DNA of 35,002 nt from positions 1 to 35,002 of the forward strand of contig PLIU01000118.1 in the NCBI GenBank assembly GCA_003140095.1. The letters are read 5' to 3'. The notes beneath the pieces were generated by a model. The model was not told the DNA's origin and did no database searches. It saw only the letters and a list, made by a program, of their open reading frames with translations. The position numbers and the translations under genes are program-made. Shown here in pieces: positions 17,092 through 25,552 of this stretch. The stretch comes from Verrucomicrobiales bacterium. GTDB lineage: Bacteria; Verrucomicrobiota; Verrucomicrobiia; Limisphaerales; Palsa-1400. Position 1 is the first letter of the stretch. Each line of letters opens with the position of its first letter.

Positions 17092-18702
17092 ATGACGAAA
17101 TCAACATTAGCGATCGTGCTTGTGGCAGGCACGTTGGCGGCAGGGGATCTATTTGCCTCCAGCCATCGTGAAGCACCACTTATCACCGGCACGCCAAAAC
17201 TCGATGGGGCGGACTTTTACATGTTTAACAGCTACGAAACGGGCCGTTCGAATTTTGTGACCATCGTGGCTGATTATTTGCCTCTTCAGGACCCCTTTGG
17301 CGGGCCTAATTATTTCCAATTGGAGACCAATGGCATCTATGAAGTTGAGATTGACAACGTTGGAGACGGCCAGGAACACATCACGTTTCAGTTTCAGTTT
17401 TTCACGTCTTACCAAAACATTTCCCTGCCAATCGGCCCTCCAGGAAACCAGGAAACCAACGCCATTCCCCTGGTTCAAGCCGGTCCCATCACCGTTTCCA
17501 ACATTTCGGCCTTGAACGTGATGCAGACTTACACCGTCAAGATGATCCTTGGCAACCGCCGCACGGGAGTCGCGCAATATCTCACTAACGCCGCCGACGG
17601 CACCATTATTTTCACGAAGCCGGTGGACAATATTGGCAACAAGACACTTCCGAACTACAATGCTTATGCCAACGCCTATATGTACAACGTGCTCATCCCG
17701 GGTTCTTCCACGCCGGGCCGGCTTTTTGTGGGCCAGCGTAAGGATCCCTTTGTCGTCAACTTGGGTGAAACATTCGATCTGATCAATTATAGCAATCCGC
17801 TTGGGCCTGTCAACGGCGGACAAGACAGCCTGGTGAATAAAAACATCACTTCCTTGATTCTGGAAGTGCCTTCATCCTCCCTGACCAACATTTCCCCGGT
17901 CATCGGCGGTTGGACTACCGCCAGCCAGTTCCAAGGAACGAACATTGTGCAGGTATCGCGGCTGGGACAGCCGTTGGTGAATGAAGTCGTCATCGGCTTG
18001 AAGGACAAAGATGCTTTCAACGCGAGCGAGCCTGTCAACGACGCGCAGTTTGCAAACTACGTAACGAATCCCACTCTGCCGGCGCTTATCCAACTGCTGT
18101 TCGGGAGCGCGGGCGTTGTGGCGCCGACTAATTTCCCTCGTTCGGACCTCGTTGAAGTGTTCCTGACCGGCATCCCCGGCCTGAACCAGACCACCCCTGC
18201 CCTGGCGGAGGAGTTACGCCTCAACACCACCACGCCCCCAGTGCCCGCCGCCCAGCAAAATGATCTCGGCGTGATTGGTGGCGATGTTGCCGGTTTTCCG
18301 AACGGCCGCCGTCCCGGTGACGATGTGGTTGATATTGCCTTGCGCGTGATGATGGGCGTATTGCTCTCCACAAACGATGCGCCTTCGGGTCAACTGCCCT
18401 TCACCGATGGAGCCCTCGTTACGGCGAATATGTTCCAACAGGTTTTCCCCTACATCAATCCGCCGCTGGCGGGATCGCCCAACGGTCTCAGCGTCACGAT
18501 CACGCTTCAGTCAAGCTCCAATGTAAGTGGTCCTTTCGTCAGCATCCCTGCGTTATACAACAGATCCAACTCGACTCTCTCGGCGTCGTCCACTGGCGCG
18601 AGCACCGGGTTTTACCGCACTTCAGGCACTCAATCCGGCGTTGTTCTTGGGGTGCCAGCCGTAGCCGGATCTAATGTTGTCCTGGGTATTCAGGTTCCAT
18701 AA
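17092..18702 (+). CDS. Secreted DUF4331 protein
   Basis: The 536-residue protein has a signal peptide with probable cleavage LFA|SSHREAP (after about residue 22). The mature N-terminus SSHREAPLITGTPKLDGADFY is the hallmark of DUF4331 (PF14224). The rest is a beta-rich exported domain; a histidine and acidic residues lie close to the new N-terminus. The family has no established biochemical function that I can name. In other bacteria its genes often sit with a TPR protein and a HupE/UreJ-type protein, as here. It is preceded by the shared ECF motif and a good ribosome-binding site, so it is a likely main output of the sigma factor. The C-terminal 90 residues are serine/threonine-rich and lack a visible sorting signal. 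Confidence 0.9.
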   Translation: MTKSTLAIVLVAGTLAAGDLFASSHREAPLITGTPKLDGADFYMFNSYETGRSNFVTIVADYLPLQDPFGGPNYFQLETNGIYEVEIDNVGDGQEHITFQFQFFTSYQNISLPIGPPGNQETNAIPLVQAGPITVSNISALNVMQTYTVKMILGNRRTGVAQYLTNAADGTIIFTKPVDNIGNKTLPNYNAYANAYMYNVLIPGSSTPGRLFVGQRKDPFVVNLGETFDLINYSNPLGPVNGGQDSLVNKNITSLILEVPSSSLTNISPVIGGWTTASQFQGTNIVQVSRLGQPLVNEVVIGLKDKDAFNASEPVNDAQFANYVTNPTLPALIQLLFGSAGVVAPTNFPRSDLVEVFLTGIPGLNQTTPALAEELRLNTTTPPVPAAQQNDLGVIGGDVAGFPNGRRPGDDVVDIALRVMMGVLLSTNDAPSGQLPFTDGALVTANMFQQVFPYINPPLAGSPNGLSVTITLQSSSNVSGPFVSIPALYNRSNSTLSASSTGASTGFYRTSGTQSGVVLGVPAVAGSNVVLGIQVP

Positions 18703-18911
18703 GAGAAATAAGAGAAGGAATGTTTTACCGGATGGCAAGACACGGTCGGGTTTTGGCGAAGAACCAAATCAGGAGCGCCGAAACCCGCCCCATTATTTCC
18801 AGAATCCCGATTCTATTTCTACCGGAAACCAGCCAGCGAATGAAGTTGGCCGGACCATTGAAAGTGGAATTGAAGGAGCTCTAAGAGCAACCGCTGAACA
18901 ATTTGCGTGTT

Positions 18912-20114
18912 ATGACCCTTTGTGCATTTCGAAAAATCGTTGTCAAGATAACTTTTCTTCTGCCGGTTGTTTTTCCGGCAACATTGCTTCAAGCGGAGCC
19001 TTACCTGCCTAAAGACGGCGGGCAAGTTCTGGAAACATTGCGTTCCACGGCCTTTGATCCGGTTGAACACGAAATCCGCGCATTGCGCGCGCGCCTTACA
19101 GCCGAGCCTGGCAATCTCACCCTAGCCTGCGAATTCGCGCGGCGTTGCATTGAGCGCAGCCGGAGTCAGGCGGACCCGCGCTACCTAGGGCGCGCCCAAG
19201 CCGCACTAGTCCCGTGGTGGGACATTCCGGCGCCGCCGATCGAGGTACTGGTGCTGCGCGCCACCATCAAACAGAGCCAGCATGATTTCACCAATGCCCT
19301 CGCTGATCTCAGCCTCGCCGTCCGTCTCGCTCCGCGAAACGCCCAAGTCTGGCTCACTCGCGCGACTATACTTACCGTACTGGGCGATTACGCCGAAGCT
19401 CGCAAGGCATGCCTGCCCCTGGCCCAGCTCGCGCCGGGGCCTATTGCTCTGACGGCGGTGGCCAGTGTGACCTCTCTGAACGGCGAGGCCGAAGGTAGTT
19501 GCGCCTTGCTGCAAAGATCACTGGAGGGAAATACACCGGCGAGTCCGGACGAAAAAATATGGAGCTTGACGGTGTTGGCTGAAGCCCTGGAACGGCTTGG
19601 CCGAGTCTCGGAAGCCGAGGCCGATTTTAAAAAGGCACTCGCCCTGGGGCAGCGCGATCCGTATCTGCTTGGCGCTTATGCGGATTTGTTGCTTGACCAG
19701 GGACGCGCACAGGAGGCGGCCGAATTATTGAAAAATGAAAGTCGCGCCGACGGCTTGCTTTTGCGGCTTGCCTTTGCAGAATCTGCCATGAGTCTGCGGC
19801 CTGTGAGCTGCGATGCGCACATCGCGATCCTCAAAGCCCGATATGAGGCAGGGCATTTGCGCGGCGATTTTGTTCATCAGCGCGAAGAAGCCCGCTTCGA
19901 CCTGCATCTGCTAGGCCAGTCCAGCCAGGCATTGCGCCTTGCCGAGACTAATTGGCAAGTGCAGCACGAGCCAGCCGACCTGCGCATCCTAATGGAATCA
20001 GCCCTCGCCGCCGGTGATCGTGCCGCCGCCCAACCGGCGTTGGATTTCATACGCAAGAACCGTTTGGAAGACGTGGAACTCGCGAAACTGGCGCGGCAAT
20101 TAAATCCCAAATGA
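18912..20114 (+). CDS. Secreted TPR-repeat protein of the DUF4331 cluster
   Basis: The 400-residue protein has a signal peptide (basic CAFRKIVVK, hydrophobic ITFLLPVVFPATLLQA) and is otherwise a helical solenoid of TPR-like repeats, for example NALADLSLAVRLAPRNAQVW and RVSEAEADFKKALALGQRDP. It probably works in the periplasm as a scaffold. I chose ATG at 18912; a TTG at 18903 would add three residues. The stop overlaps the next start (ATGA), so it is translationally coupled to the HupE/UreJ-like gene. A 209-bp gap with no recognised feature separates it from the DUF4331 gene. Confidence 0.85.
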   Translation: MTLCAFRKIVVKITFLLPVVFPATLLQAEPYLPKDGGQVLETLRSTAFDPVEHEIRALRARLTAEPGNLTLACEFARRCIERSRSQADPRYLGRAQAALVPWWDIPAPPIEVLVLRATIKQSQHDFTNALADLSLAVRLAPRNAQVWLTRATILTVLGDYAEARKACLPLAQLAPGPIALTAVASVTSLNGEAEGSCALLQRSLEGNTPASPDEKIWSLTVLAEALERLGRVSEAEADFKKALALGQRDPYLLGAYADLLLDQGRAQEAAELLKNESRADGLLLRLAFAESAMSLRPVSCDAHIAILKARYEAGHLRGDFVHQREEARFDLHLLGQSSQALRLAETNWQVQHEPADLRILMESALAAGDRAAAQPALDFIRKNRLEDVELAKLARQLNPK

Positions 20115-21268
20115 AAGGCATCTCGATGATAAAACGGCTGTCGCGCTTTTTTCTCCTGTTCGCCGCTTTCCTGGTTTTCGCCACACAGAAGGCGCATGCC
20201 CACCCACAGAGCAGCGCCTATTTGACACTTCATGCTTCCACAACCGGCCTTACCGGGGAATGGCATCTGGCCTTGCGCGATCTTGAAGATGCCATCGGTC
20301 TGGATGTCAACGACGACGGCTCGATCACATGGGCGGAATTGCTCTCACGGAAGGAAGCAGTGTGCGCCTACGCACAATCACGCCTGCACCTTCTGGGCGA
20401 CGGACAGATGGGTTCCCTGCGCGTCAAGGAGTTGCTGGTGGATAATCTCTCGGACGGCGCCTACGCGGTGCTGCGTTTCGAAGTTGACGGATTCCAGCGA
20501 CCCCGGCGGCTCGAAATGAACTATAACGCCTTTTTCGATATTGATCCGAAACATCGAGGACTTCTGCGGCTCGATCATGATGGACAAATCCAGCTTGGTG
20601 TCTTTAGTCCGACGCAGCCGAGCCAGTCATTTGAATTCGGAGTGGCGACGCCGCACAACCCTTTTTTTACGTTTTTGAAGGAGGGTGTGTGGCATATCTG
20701 GTCTGGTTACGACCACATTCTCTTCTTGCTTGCCTTGCTCCTGCCAGGGGTTTTGCTTCGTCGTGACGCAACCTGGCAGCCAGTAGCTGACATGCGAACC
20801 GCTTTTGTGAAGGTATTGAAAGTCGTTACTGCTTTCACGGTCGCGCACTCGATAACCCTGAGCCTGGCGGTATTGGGCTTTGTCCATCTGCCAAGCCGCC
20901 TCGTCGAATCGGCGATTGCAGCCTCGGTTGTCGTCGCGGCCTTCAATAACCTGGTGCCAATCTTCGGCGAAGGCGGCTGGATGGTCGCCTTTGGGTTCGG
21001 CCTGCTCCACGGATTCGGTTTCGCCAACGCGTTGCGCGACCTTGGCCTGCAACATGGACAACTGGCGGTCACCCTCTTTGGCTTTAATCTCGGCGTCGAG
21101 GCCGGCCAGTTGGCCATCGTGGCGGTGTTTCTTCCGCTGGCTTTGAGTGTACGCAGTCTTCTTTTTTATCAGCGGTTCATATTGCGCTTTGGTTCGGCGG
21201 CAATCATGGTTGTTGCCTCCACCTGGCTGGCAGAGCGTGTTTTGGATTTCAAGTTGCTGCCGTTCTGA
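20111..21268 (+). CDS. HupE/UreJ_2-type membrane protein with EF-hand-like loop
   Basis: The 385-residue protein has a signal peptide ending AHA|HP (about residue 30), a periplasmic domain to about residue 190, and then a membrane domain with about six or seven helices. That domain carries the conserved motifs HIWSGYDHILFLLALLLP (195-212), AFTVAHSITLSLA (241-253), HGFGFANAL (300-308) and FNLGVEAGQL (325-334). The histidines, acidic residue and glutamate in the helices are typical of HupE/UreJ proteins, a family linked to nickel or cobalt transport. Residues 65-76 (DVNDDGSITWAE) form an EF-hand-like calcium loop. Start at ATG 20111; ATG 20126 is possible and has a better AAAGG ribosome-binding site. 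Metal transport is inferred from the family. Confidence 0.85.
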   Translation: MKGISMIKRLSRFFLLFAAFLVFATQKAHAHPQSSAYLTLHASTTGLTGEWHLALRDLEDAIGLDVNDDGSITWAELLSRKEAVCAYAQSRLHLLGDGQMGSLRVKELLVDNLSDGAYAVLRFEVDGFQRPRRLEMNYNAFFDIDPKHRGLLRLDHDGQIQLGVFSPTQPSQSFEFGVATPHNPFFTFLKEGVWHIWSGYDHILFLLALLLPGVLLRRDATWQPVADMRTAFVKVLKVVTAFTVAHSITLSLAVLGFVHLPSRLVESAIAASVVVAAFNNLVPIFGEGGWMVAFGFGLLHGFGFANALRDLGLQHGQLAVTLFGFNLGVEAGQLAIVAVFLPLALSVRSLLFYQRFILRFGSAAIMVVASTWLAERVLDFKLLPF

Positions 21269-21326
21269 AGATAGAGCACAAAACACTCGTGTTAGATTTT
21301 TCACCTGTCACATTCAAATCCTCGTT

Positions 21327-21349
21327 GCCGGTCCGAGTTGACGACCGGC
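21327..21349 (+). promoter_or_regulatory. Hairpin just before the HupE-receptor fusion start
   Basis: GCCGGTC (21327-21333) pairs with GACCGGC (21343-21349) around a 9-nt loop and ends 4 bp before the ATG at 21354. It covers the expected ribosome-binding position and there is no T-run after it. It could limit translation; no riboswitch family is recognised. Confidence 0.4.
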
Positions 21350-21353
21350 TGCA

Positions 21354-24086
21354 ATGATTATGAAAATACAGTCAAAGTTAAGCCCGATCTATGGGGTTCG
21401 ATTCCCAGTTGACCTAACGCTGATACGACTCTTACTGCTGGCCGGATTGATGCTGTTTCCTTTGCAGGCTCACGCACACACGGCTGGCGCTGCGGTGAAT
21501 GGGTGGCATGACGGTTTCAATCATCCCTTGCATGGCTGGGATCACCTTGTGGTGATGATTGCCGTGGGGCTGTGGGCAGCCCAACAACGTGGCCGTGCCG
21601 TTTGGTTGATTCCGTTGACTTTCGTCGGCGTGATGACCCTCGGCGGAATCGTCGGGGTTACGGGAGTTATCGTGCCTGGTGTTGAGCTGGCAATTTTGTT
21701 GTCGGTGGCTGTGTTCAGCGTGCTGGTAGCCCGGAGAATTCACTTCCGAGTTGGTCCGGCCATTTTGCTGGTCGGATTTTTCGCGTTTTTTCATGGCTTC
21801 GCGCACGGGGCGGAAATGCCCGGGTCGGCCAGCATGGTGACATTCGGACTTGGTTTCATTCTGGCCACCCTATTGTTGCATGGGCTTGGTCTGGTCACGG
21901 CGAGGTTGGTCGCCATGCTTTTGGCTTGTCTGGTTGGAAGTTCCGCCGTGGCTCAGCAAGCCAGCAACGCCCCGGCTGGAGCGTCTGCACCCGAACCCAC
22001 CAACTCGAATCCGACGCAACTGCCTGAAGTTGTCGTGCAGGGGCGCCGGGATAGCCTGATTGGGGTTGCGTCTTCGGCCACCCAAGGCGCCACCGACGCG
22101 GAGCAACTTGCCGATCGCCCGATTTTGCGAAGCGGAGAAATCATGGAAACCGTGCCGGGAATGATTATCACGCAGCACGCTGGCGGCGGAAAGGCCAACC
22201 AATATTTTCTGCGCGGCTTCAATCTCGACCACGGCACTGATTTCGCAACCTATCTTGATGGCATGCCGTTGAACCTGCCGTCGCACGCGCATGGCGAGGG
22301 TTACTCGGACATGAACGTCGTCATCCCGGAGCTTGTGGAGAGGCTGGATTACGAGAAAGGTCCTTATTATGCGGGCGTTGGCAACTACGGTTCAGCCGGA
22401 GCGGCCCATCTGGTGTTTTACAAGACGCTGCCCCAAGACTTCCTCACGGCCGAAGGCGGCATGTTTGGATTTGAGCGCGCCGTATTTGGCCTGTCGCAAA
22501 AGCTCGACTCGGGCAATTTGCTTGTCGGAGGCGAAGCGTATCACGACGATGGCCCATGGGTGCATCCGGATGACTATTCCAAATTCAATGGCCTCATGAC
22601 CTATAGTCAAGGCGATGACGCCAACGGCTTCAGCGTCACGGGCCGTGCCTATCATGGCAAGTGGAATTCGAGCGATCAACTCGCCGAAAACGCAGTCCCG
22701 CTGGTTGGTTTCTACGGCGCGATCAACCCGACCGACGGCGGCAATTCGGAGCGTTACAGCGTGCAGGCCGAATGGCATCGCGCCGACGAAAACTCCGAAA
22801 CCAAAATCATGGCTTACGGATTCTATTACGAGCTAGATTTGTTCTCCGATTTCACTTACTACCTTACGGACCCCAGTCTCGGCGACCAGTTCGAGCAACA
22901 GGACAGACGGTGGGTGGCCGGACTGGACGCGAGGCAGACCTATTTCAACCATTGGTTTGGCGACCACGACGTGGAGAATTCATTCGGCCTGCAAGTCCGC
23001 AATGACTGGATCAACAACGGCCTTTACCAGACGGACGACCGGGTGCGCGTGGATAAAGTGGACATCTTCACCGGCACCGTTTTGCCAGCCACCACGGAAG
23101 CGGATTTTTTCACCGACACGGAAGTCGGTCTTTACGCGGAAAACAAGGTGCAGTGGTCGGATAAATTCCGCTCAGTCCTGGCCATGCGCGGCGACTTGGA
23201 TTACTTTGACGTTACCAGCCTGGTCACGCCGGCCAATTCCGGCACCTCCGCCGCTTTACTGCCGGAGCCCAAAATGAGTTTGATTTTCGGCCCGTGGGCA
23301 AAAACCGAGTTCTACGCGCAAGGGGGATTCAGTTTTCACAGCAACGATGGGCGCGGCGCGACGCAATCGGTGCAGCCGGTCTCGGCGGACAATCCCTATC
23401 CCAACACACCCGTCGCGAGAATTCCCGGTCTGGTCCAAACCAAAGGGGCGGAAATCGGCGTGCGCACTCTGGCCGTCCCGAATTTGCAAAGTACCGTATC
23501 GCTCTGGTATCTCTACAGCGATTCCGAACTGCAGCAGGATGGCGACACTGGCACCACCGTTGCTTCCAAGGAGCCGAGCAACCGCTATGGCGTCGAATGG
23601 GCCAACTACTACACGCCCATAAAACATCTGGCTTTTGACTTTGACCTTGCGGAGTCCACCGCCCGTTTTACTTCCGCGGACGCGGCCGATGCCGCGCCGA
23701 TCAGTCCCGGCAGCACGATACTGGGTCCCGGCGGCACGCGTGTGCCCGAAGCGGTCGGGGCCGTGATTTCGTCCGGCATCACGCTGCATGGTTTGAGCGG
23801 GTTCTCGGCTAGCCTCCGGCTGCGCTACTTCGGTCCGCGTGATTTGACCTCGGATGGAATTTATCGCTCGGATGCAACGATGTTGCTCAATGCGGAAGCC
23901 GGCTACCAAATCAACAAGACATGGCGGATATTTGCCGAGTTTTTGAACGTGCTCGATAGCCGCGGTCACGACATTGACTACGCCTACACATCGCGCATAA
24001 CGCCAACAGCCACGCCGGTGTTCACGGATGTTTTCCATCCCGTCGAACCGTTTCAGTTGCGAGTCGGCCTGACGGCGCGATTCTAG
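21354..24086 (+). CDS. HupE/UreJ membrane domain fused to a TonB-dependent receptor
   Basis: A single 910-codon frame encodes two normally separate proteins. Residues 1-41 are a signal peptide ending QAHA|HT. Residues 42-199 form a HupE/UreJ domain (GFNHPLHGWDHLVVMIAVGL, AFFHGFAHG) with six helices. The sixth helix (RLVAMLLACLVGSSAVA, about 184-200) ends in a typical signal-peptidase site before QQ. After a proline-rich linker comes a complete receptor: LPEVVVQG (223-230), a plug domain with ANQYFLRGFNLDHGTDFATY and SHAHGEGY, and a barrel of about 570 residues ending in aromatic F910. There is no stop or frameshift between the parts and no good internal start; ATG 21915 would give an uncharged 13-residue leader. 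Nickel or cobalt uptake is inferred from the HupE part. Confidence 0.88.
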   Translation: MIMKIQSKLSPIYGVRFPVDLTLIRLLLLAGLMLFPLQAHAHTAGAAVNGWHDGFNHPLHGWDHLVVMIAVGLWAAQQRGRAVWLIPLTFVGVMTLGGIVGVTGVIVPGVELAILLSVAVFSVLVARRIHFRVGPAILLVGFFAFFHGFAHGAEMPGSASMVTFGLGFILATLLLHGLGLVTARLVAMLLACLVGSSAVAQQASNAPAGASAPEPTNSNPTQLPEVVVQGRRDSLIGVASSATQGATDAEQLADRPILRSGEIMETVPGMIITQHAGGGKANQYFLRGFNLDHGTDFATYLDGMPLNLPSHAHGEGYSDMNVVIPELVERLDYEKGPYYAGVGNYGSAGAAHLVFYKTLPQDFLTAEGGMFGFERAVFGLSQKLDSGNLLVGGEAYHDDGPWVHPDDYSKFNGLMTYSQGDDANGFSVTGRAYHGKWNSSDQLAENAVPLVGFYGAINPTDGGNSERYSVQAEWHRADENSETKIMAYGFYYELDLFSDFTYYLTDPSLGDQFEQQDRRWVAGLDARQTYFNHWFGDHDVENSFGLQVRNDWINNGLYQTDDRVRVDKVDIFTGTVLPATTEADFFTDTEVGLYAENKVQWSDKFRSVLAMRGDLDYFDVTSLVTPANSGTSAALLPEPKMSLIFGPWAKTEFYAQGGFSFHSNDGRGATQSVQPVSADNPYPNTPVARIPGLVQTKGAEIGVRTLAVPNLQSTVSLWYLYSDSELQQDGDTGTTVASKEPSNRYGVEWANYYTPIKHLAFDFDLAESTARFTSADAADAAPISPGSTILGPGGTRVPEAVGAVISSGITLHGLSGFSASLRLRYFGPRDLTSDGIYRSDATMLLNAEAGYQINKTWRIFAEFLNVLDSRGHDIDYAYTSRITPTATPVFTDVFHPVEPFQLRVGLTARF

Positions 24087-24104
24087 ACCGATGGATGCCG
24101 CGTG

Positions 24105-24182
24105 GTGTTGGAATGGGCCCGTTATTACACGCCGAACAAATCATGGGCGCTCGACGTGGAAGACGCTGATTCCAGGGCCCGG
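24105..24182 (+). pseudogene. Remnant of a second TonB-dependent receptor
   Basis: Directly after the receptor gene one frame reads VLEWARYYTPNKSWALDVED. This resembles the receptor's own VEWANYYTPIKHLAFDFDLA (around 23597-23656), with YYTP and EWA identical. It has no start and is not a plausible gene by itself. It looks like a leftover barrel strand pair from a deleted paralogous receptor. Confidence 0.5.
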
Positions 24183-24264
24183 CGCAAAGAAACGGAAGCT
24201 GCCGTGCCGATTTGTATTGACGTTGTTGCTTGCATGGGACGCGGCTTTTCCGCACTCTGCTCCT

Positions 24265-25536
24265 ATGAGAAAAGGCTTCTTCGTTTGCAAATCGTTCCAC
24301 GCCGTCTTGTGGTTCGGCGCTGCCTGCATCGCGAGCGGCGAGGACATTAAGTTGGACTGGCAGGCCTCCGGTGTCTCCAAGACGATGGGTTACTACCGTC
24401 CTATGCGTCTCACTCTGTCACCTGACAAACCAGACGGTATCAAGACTGTGCCGGCGGACCTGGCCGCCCCGCTTTATGGCAAGCTCCAACTTGGCGCTGC
24501 GGAGGCGCCGACCACTTTTTTTGTGATCGTGGATGAACCGGAGGGCAAACCTTCACGCCTGTTCGTGGATGCCAACGCCAACGGCGATTTGACGGACGAT
24601 CCGCCAGCCGAATGGAAAGGGAAACCGGTCAAGGGAACCAACGGCGTGGAGTTGACCACCTATTCGGGCGGAGCCTATTTGGAAACGGCCTATGGCGCCG
24701 AAAAGTTGAATCTGCACGTGGATATGTATCGCTTTGATAAACATGACGCCCTTCGCGCCTCGTTTGCCCAAACTCTCTTTTATTATCGAGACTACGGACG
24801 CGCCGGCGACGTTTCCCTTGGCGGCAAGACATACCACGCCATGCTGATCGATGACACTGCCACCGGCGATTTCCGGCCGGCACGCGACGCCGGTAAATCC
24901 TCGGTCATGCTGCTACTGGACCTCAACAACAATGGCAAATTCGAGCAGCACGGCGAATCGTTTGATGTGGCCAAGCCGTTCAACATCGGCGGAACAACCT
25001 ACGAAGTCGCGGGTCTGAACGCCTCGGGCGCGACTTTTCAATTCGTCAAATTCTCCCAAACGGTGGAGGAAACCAAGCCGCGTCCGATCCTGGCGGCAGG
25101 GGCCAAAGCGCTGCCGTTCGAAGCGAAGACCACAGACGGCGACACGGTTCGCTTTCCGCAAAGCTACAAGGGCGAGCTGGTGATGCTTGATTTTTGGGCG
25201 ACCTGGTGCGGGCCTTGTCGCGCGGAATTGCCGGGTCTGTGCAGCTCCTACGAGAAATTCCATGGCAAAGGATTTGAAGTTCTAGGCGTGAGCCTGGACC
25301 AGGCCGATGCTTCCGAGAAACTGGCCGCCTTCACCAAAGAGAACAACATGCCGTGGCCGGAAGTCTATGACGGAAAGTATTGGAAGGCTGCCGTCGCGCA
25401 AACGTACTACATCGATTCCATTCCTCATCCATTTCTTGTGGACGGCGACACAGGAACGATTGTGGCCGAGGGCGGTGCTCTTCGCGGCGAAGAACTCGAC
25501 GGAACCATCGAGAAGGCGTTGGCAAAACACCCATAG
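24265..25536 (+). CDS. TlpA-like secreted thioredoxin-fold protein
   Basis: The 423-residue protein has an N-terminal signal peptide (about residues 1-25). A domain of about 245 residues of unknown function follows, and then a TlpA/ResA thioredoxin domain from about 278 with the active-site WCGPC at 314-318 and the cis-proline region SIPHPFLVD. The redox pair CxxC would reduce disulfides or haem-ligand cysteines in the periplasm. Two EF-hand-like loops (DANANGDLTDD at 102-112 and DLNNNGKFE at 219-227) lie in the first domain. I chose the ATG at 24265, which gives the signal peptide; upstream codons belong to the receptor remnant. It ends the sigma-linked gene series and meets the SDR gene tail-to-tail with a 16-bp gap. 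Confidence 0.88.
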   Translation: MRKGFFVCKSFHAVLWFGAACIASGEDIKLDWQASGVSKTMGYYRPMRLTLSPDKPDGIKTVPADLAAPLYGKLQLGAAEAPTTFFVIVDEPEGKPSRLFVDANANGDLTDDPPAEWKGKPVKGTNGVELTTYSGGAYLETAYGAEKLNLHVDMYRFDKHDALRASFAQTLFYYRDYGRAGDVSLGGKTYHAMLIDDTATGDFRPARDAGKSSVMLLLDLNNNGKFEQHGESFDVAKPFNIGGTTYEVAGLNASGATFQFVKFSQTVEETKPRPILAAGAKALPFEAKTTDGDTVRFPQSYKGELVMLDFWATWCGPCRAELPGLCSSYEKFHGKGFEVLGVSLDQADASEKLAAFTKENNMPWPEVYDGKYWKAAVAQTYYIDSIPHPFLVDGDTGTIVAEGGALRGEELDGTIEKALAKHP

Positions 25537-25552
25537 CGGTTCAGGGCTGCTT

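Noticed and set aside
18703-18911. Possible small gene between the DUF4331 and TPR genes
   Set aside because: Open frames here have no start with a ribosome-binding site and no protein-like composition.
21282-21300. AACAC-TC-GTGTT followed by a short T-run as terminator after the HupE-like gene
   Set aside because: The stem has only 5 AT-containing pairs and the T-run is interrupted; too weak to annotate.
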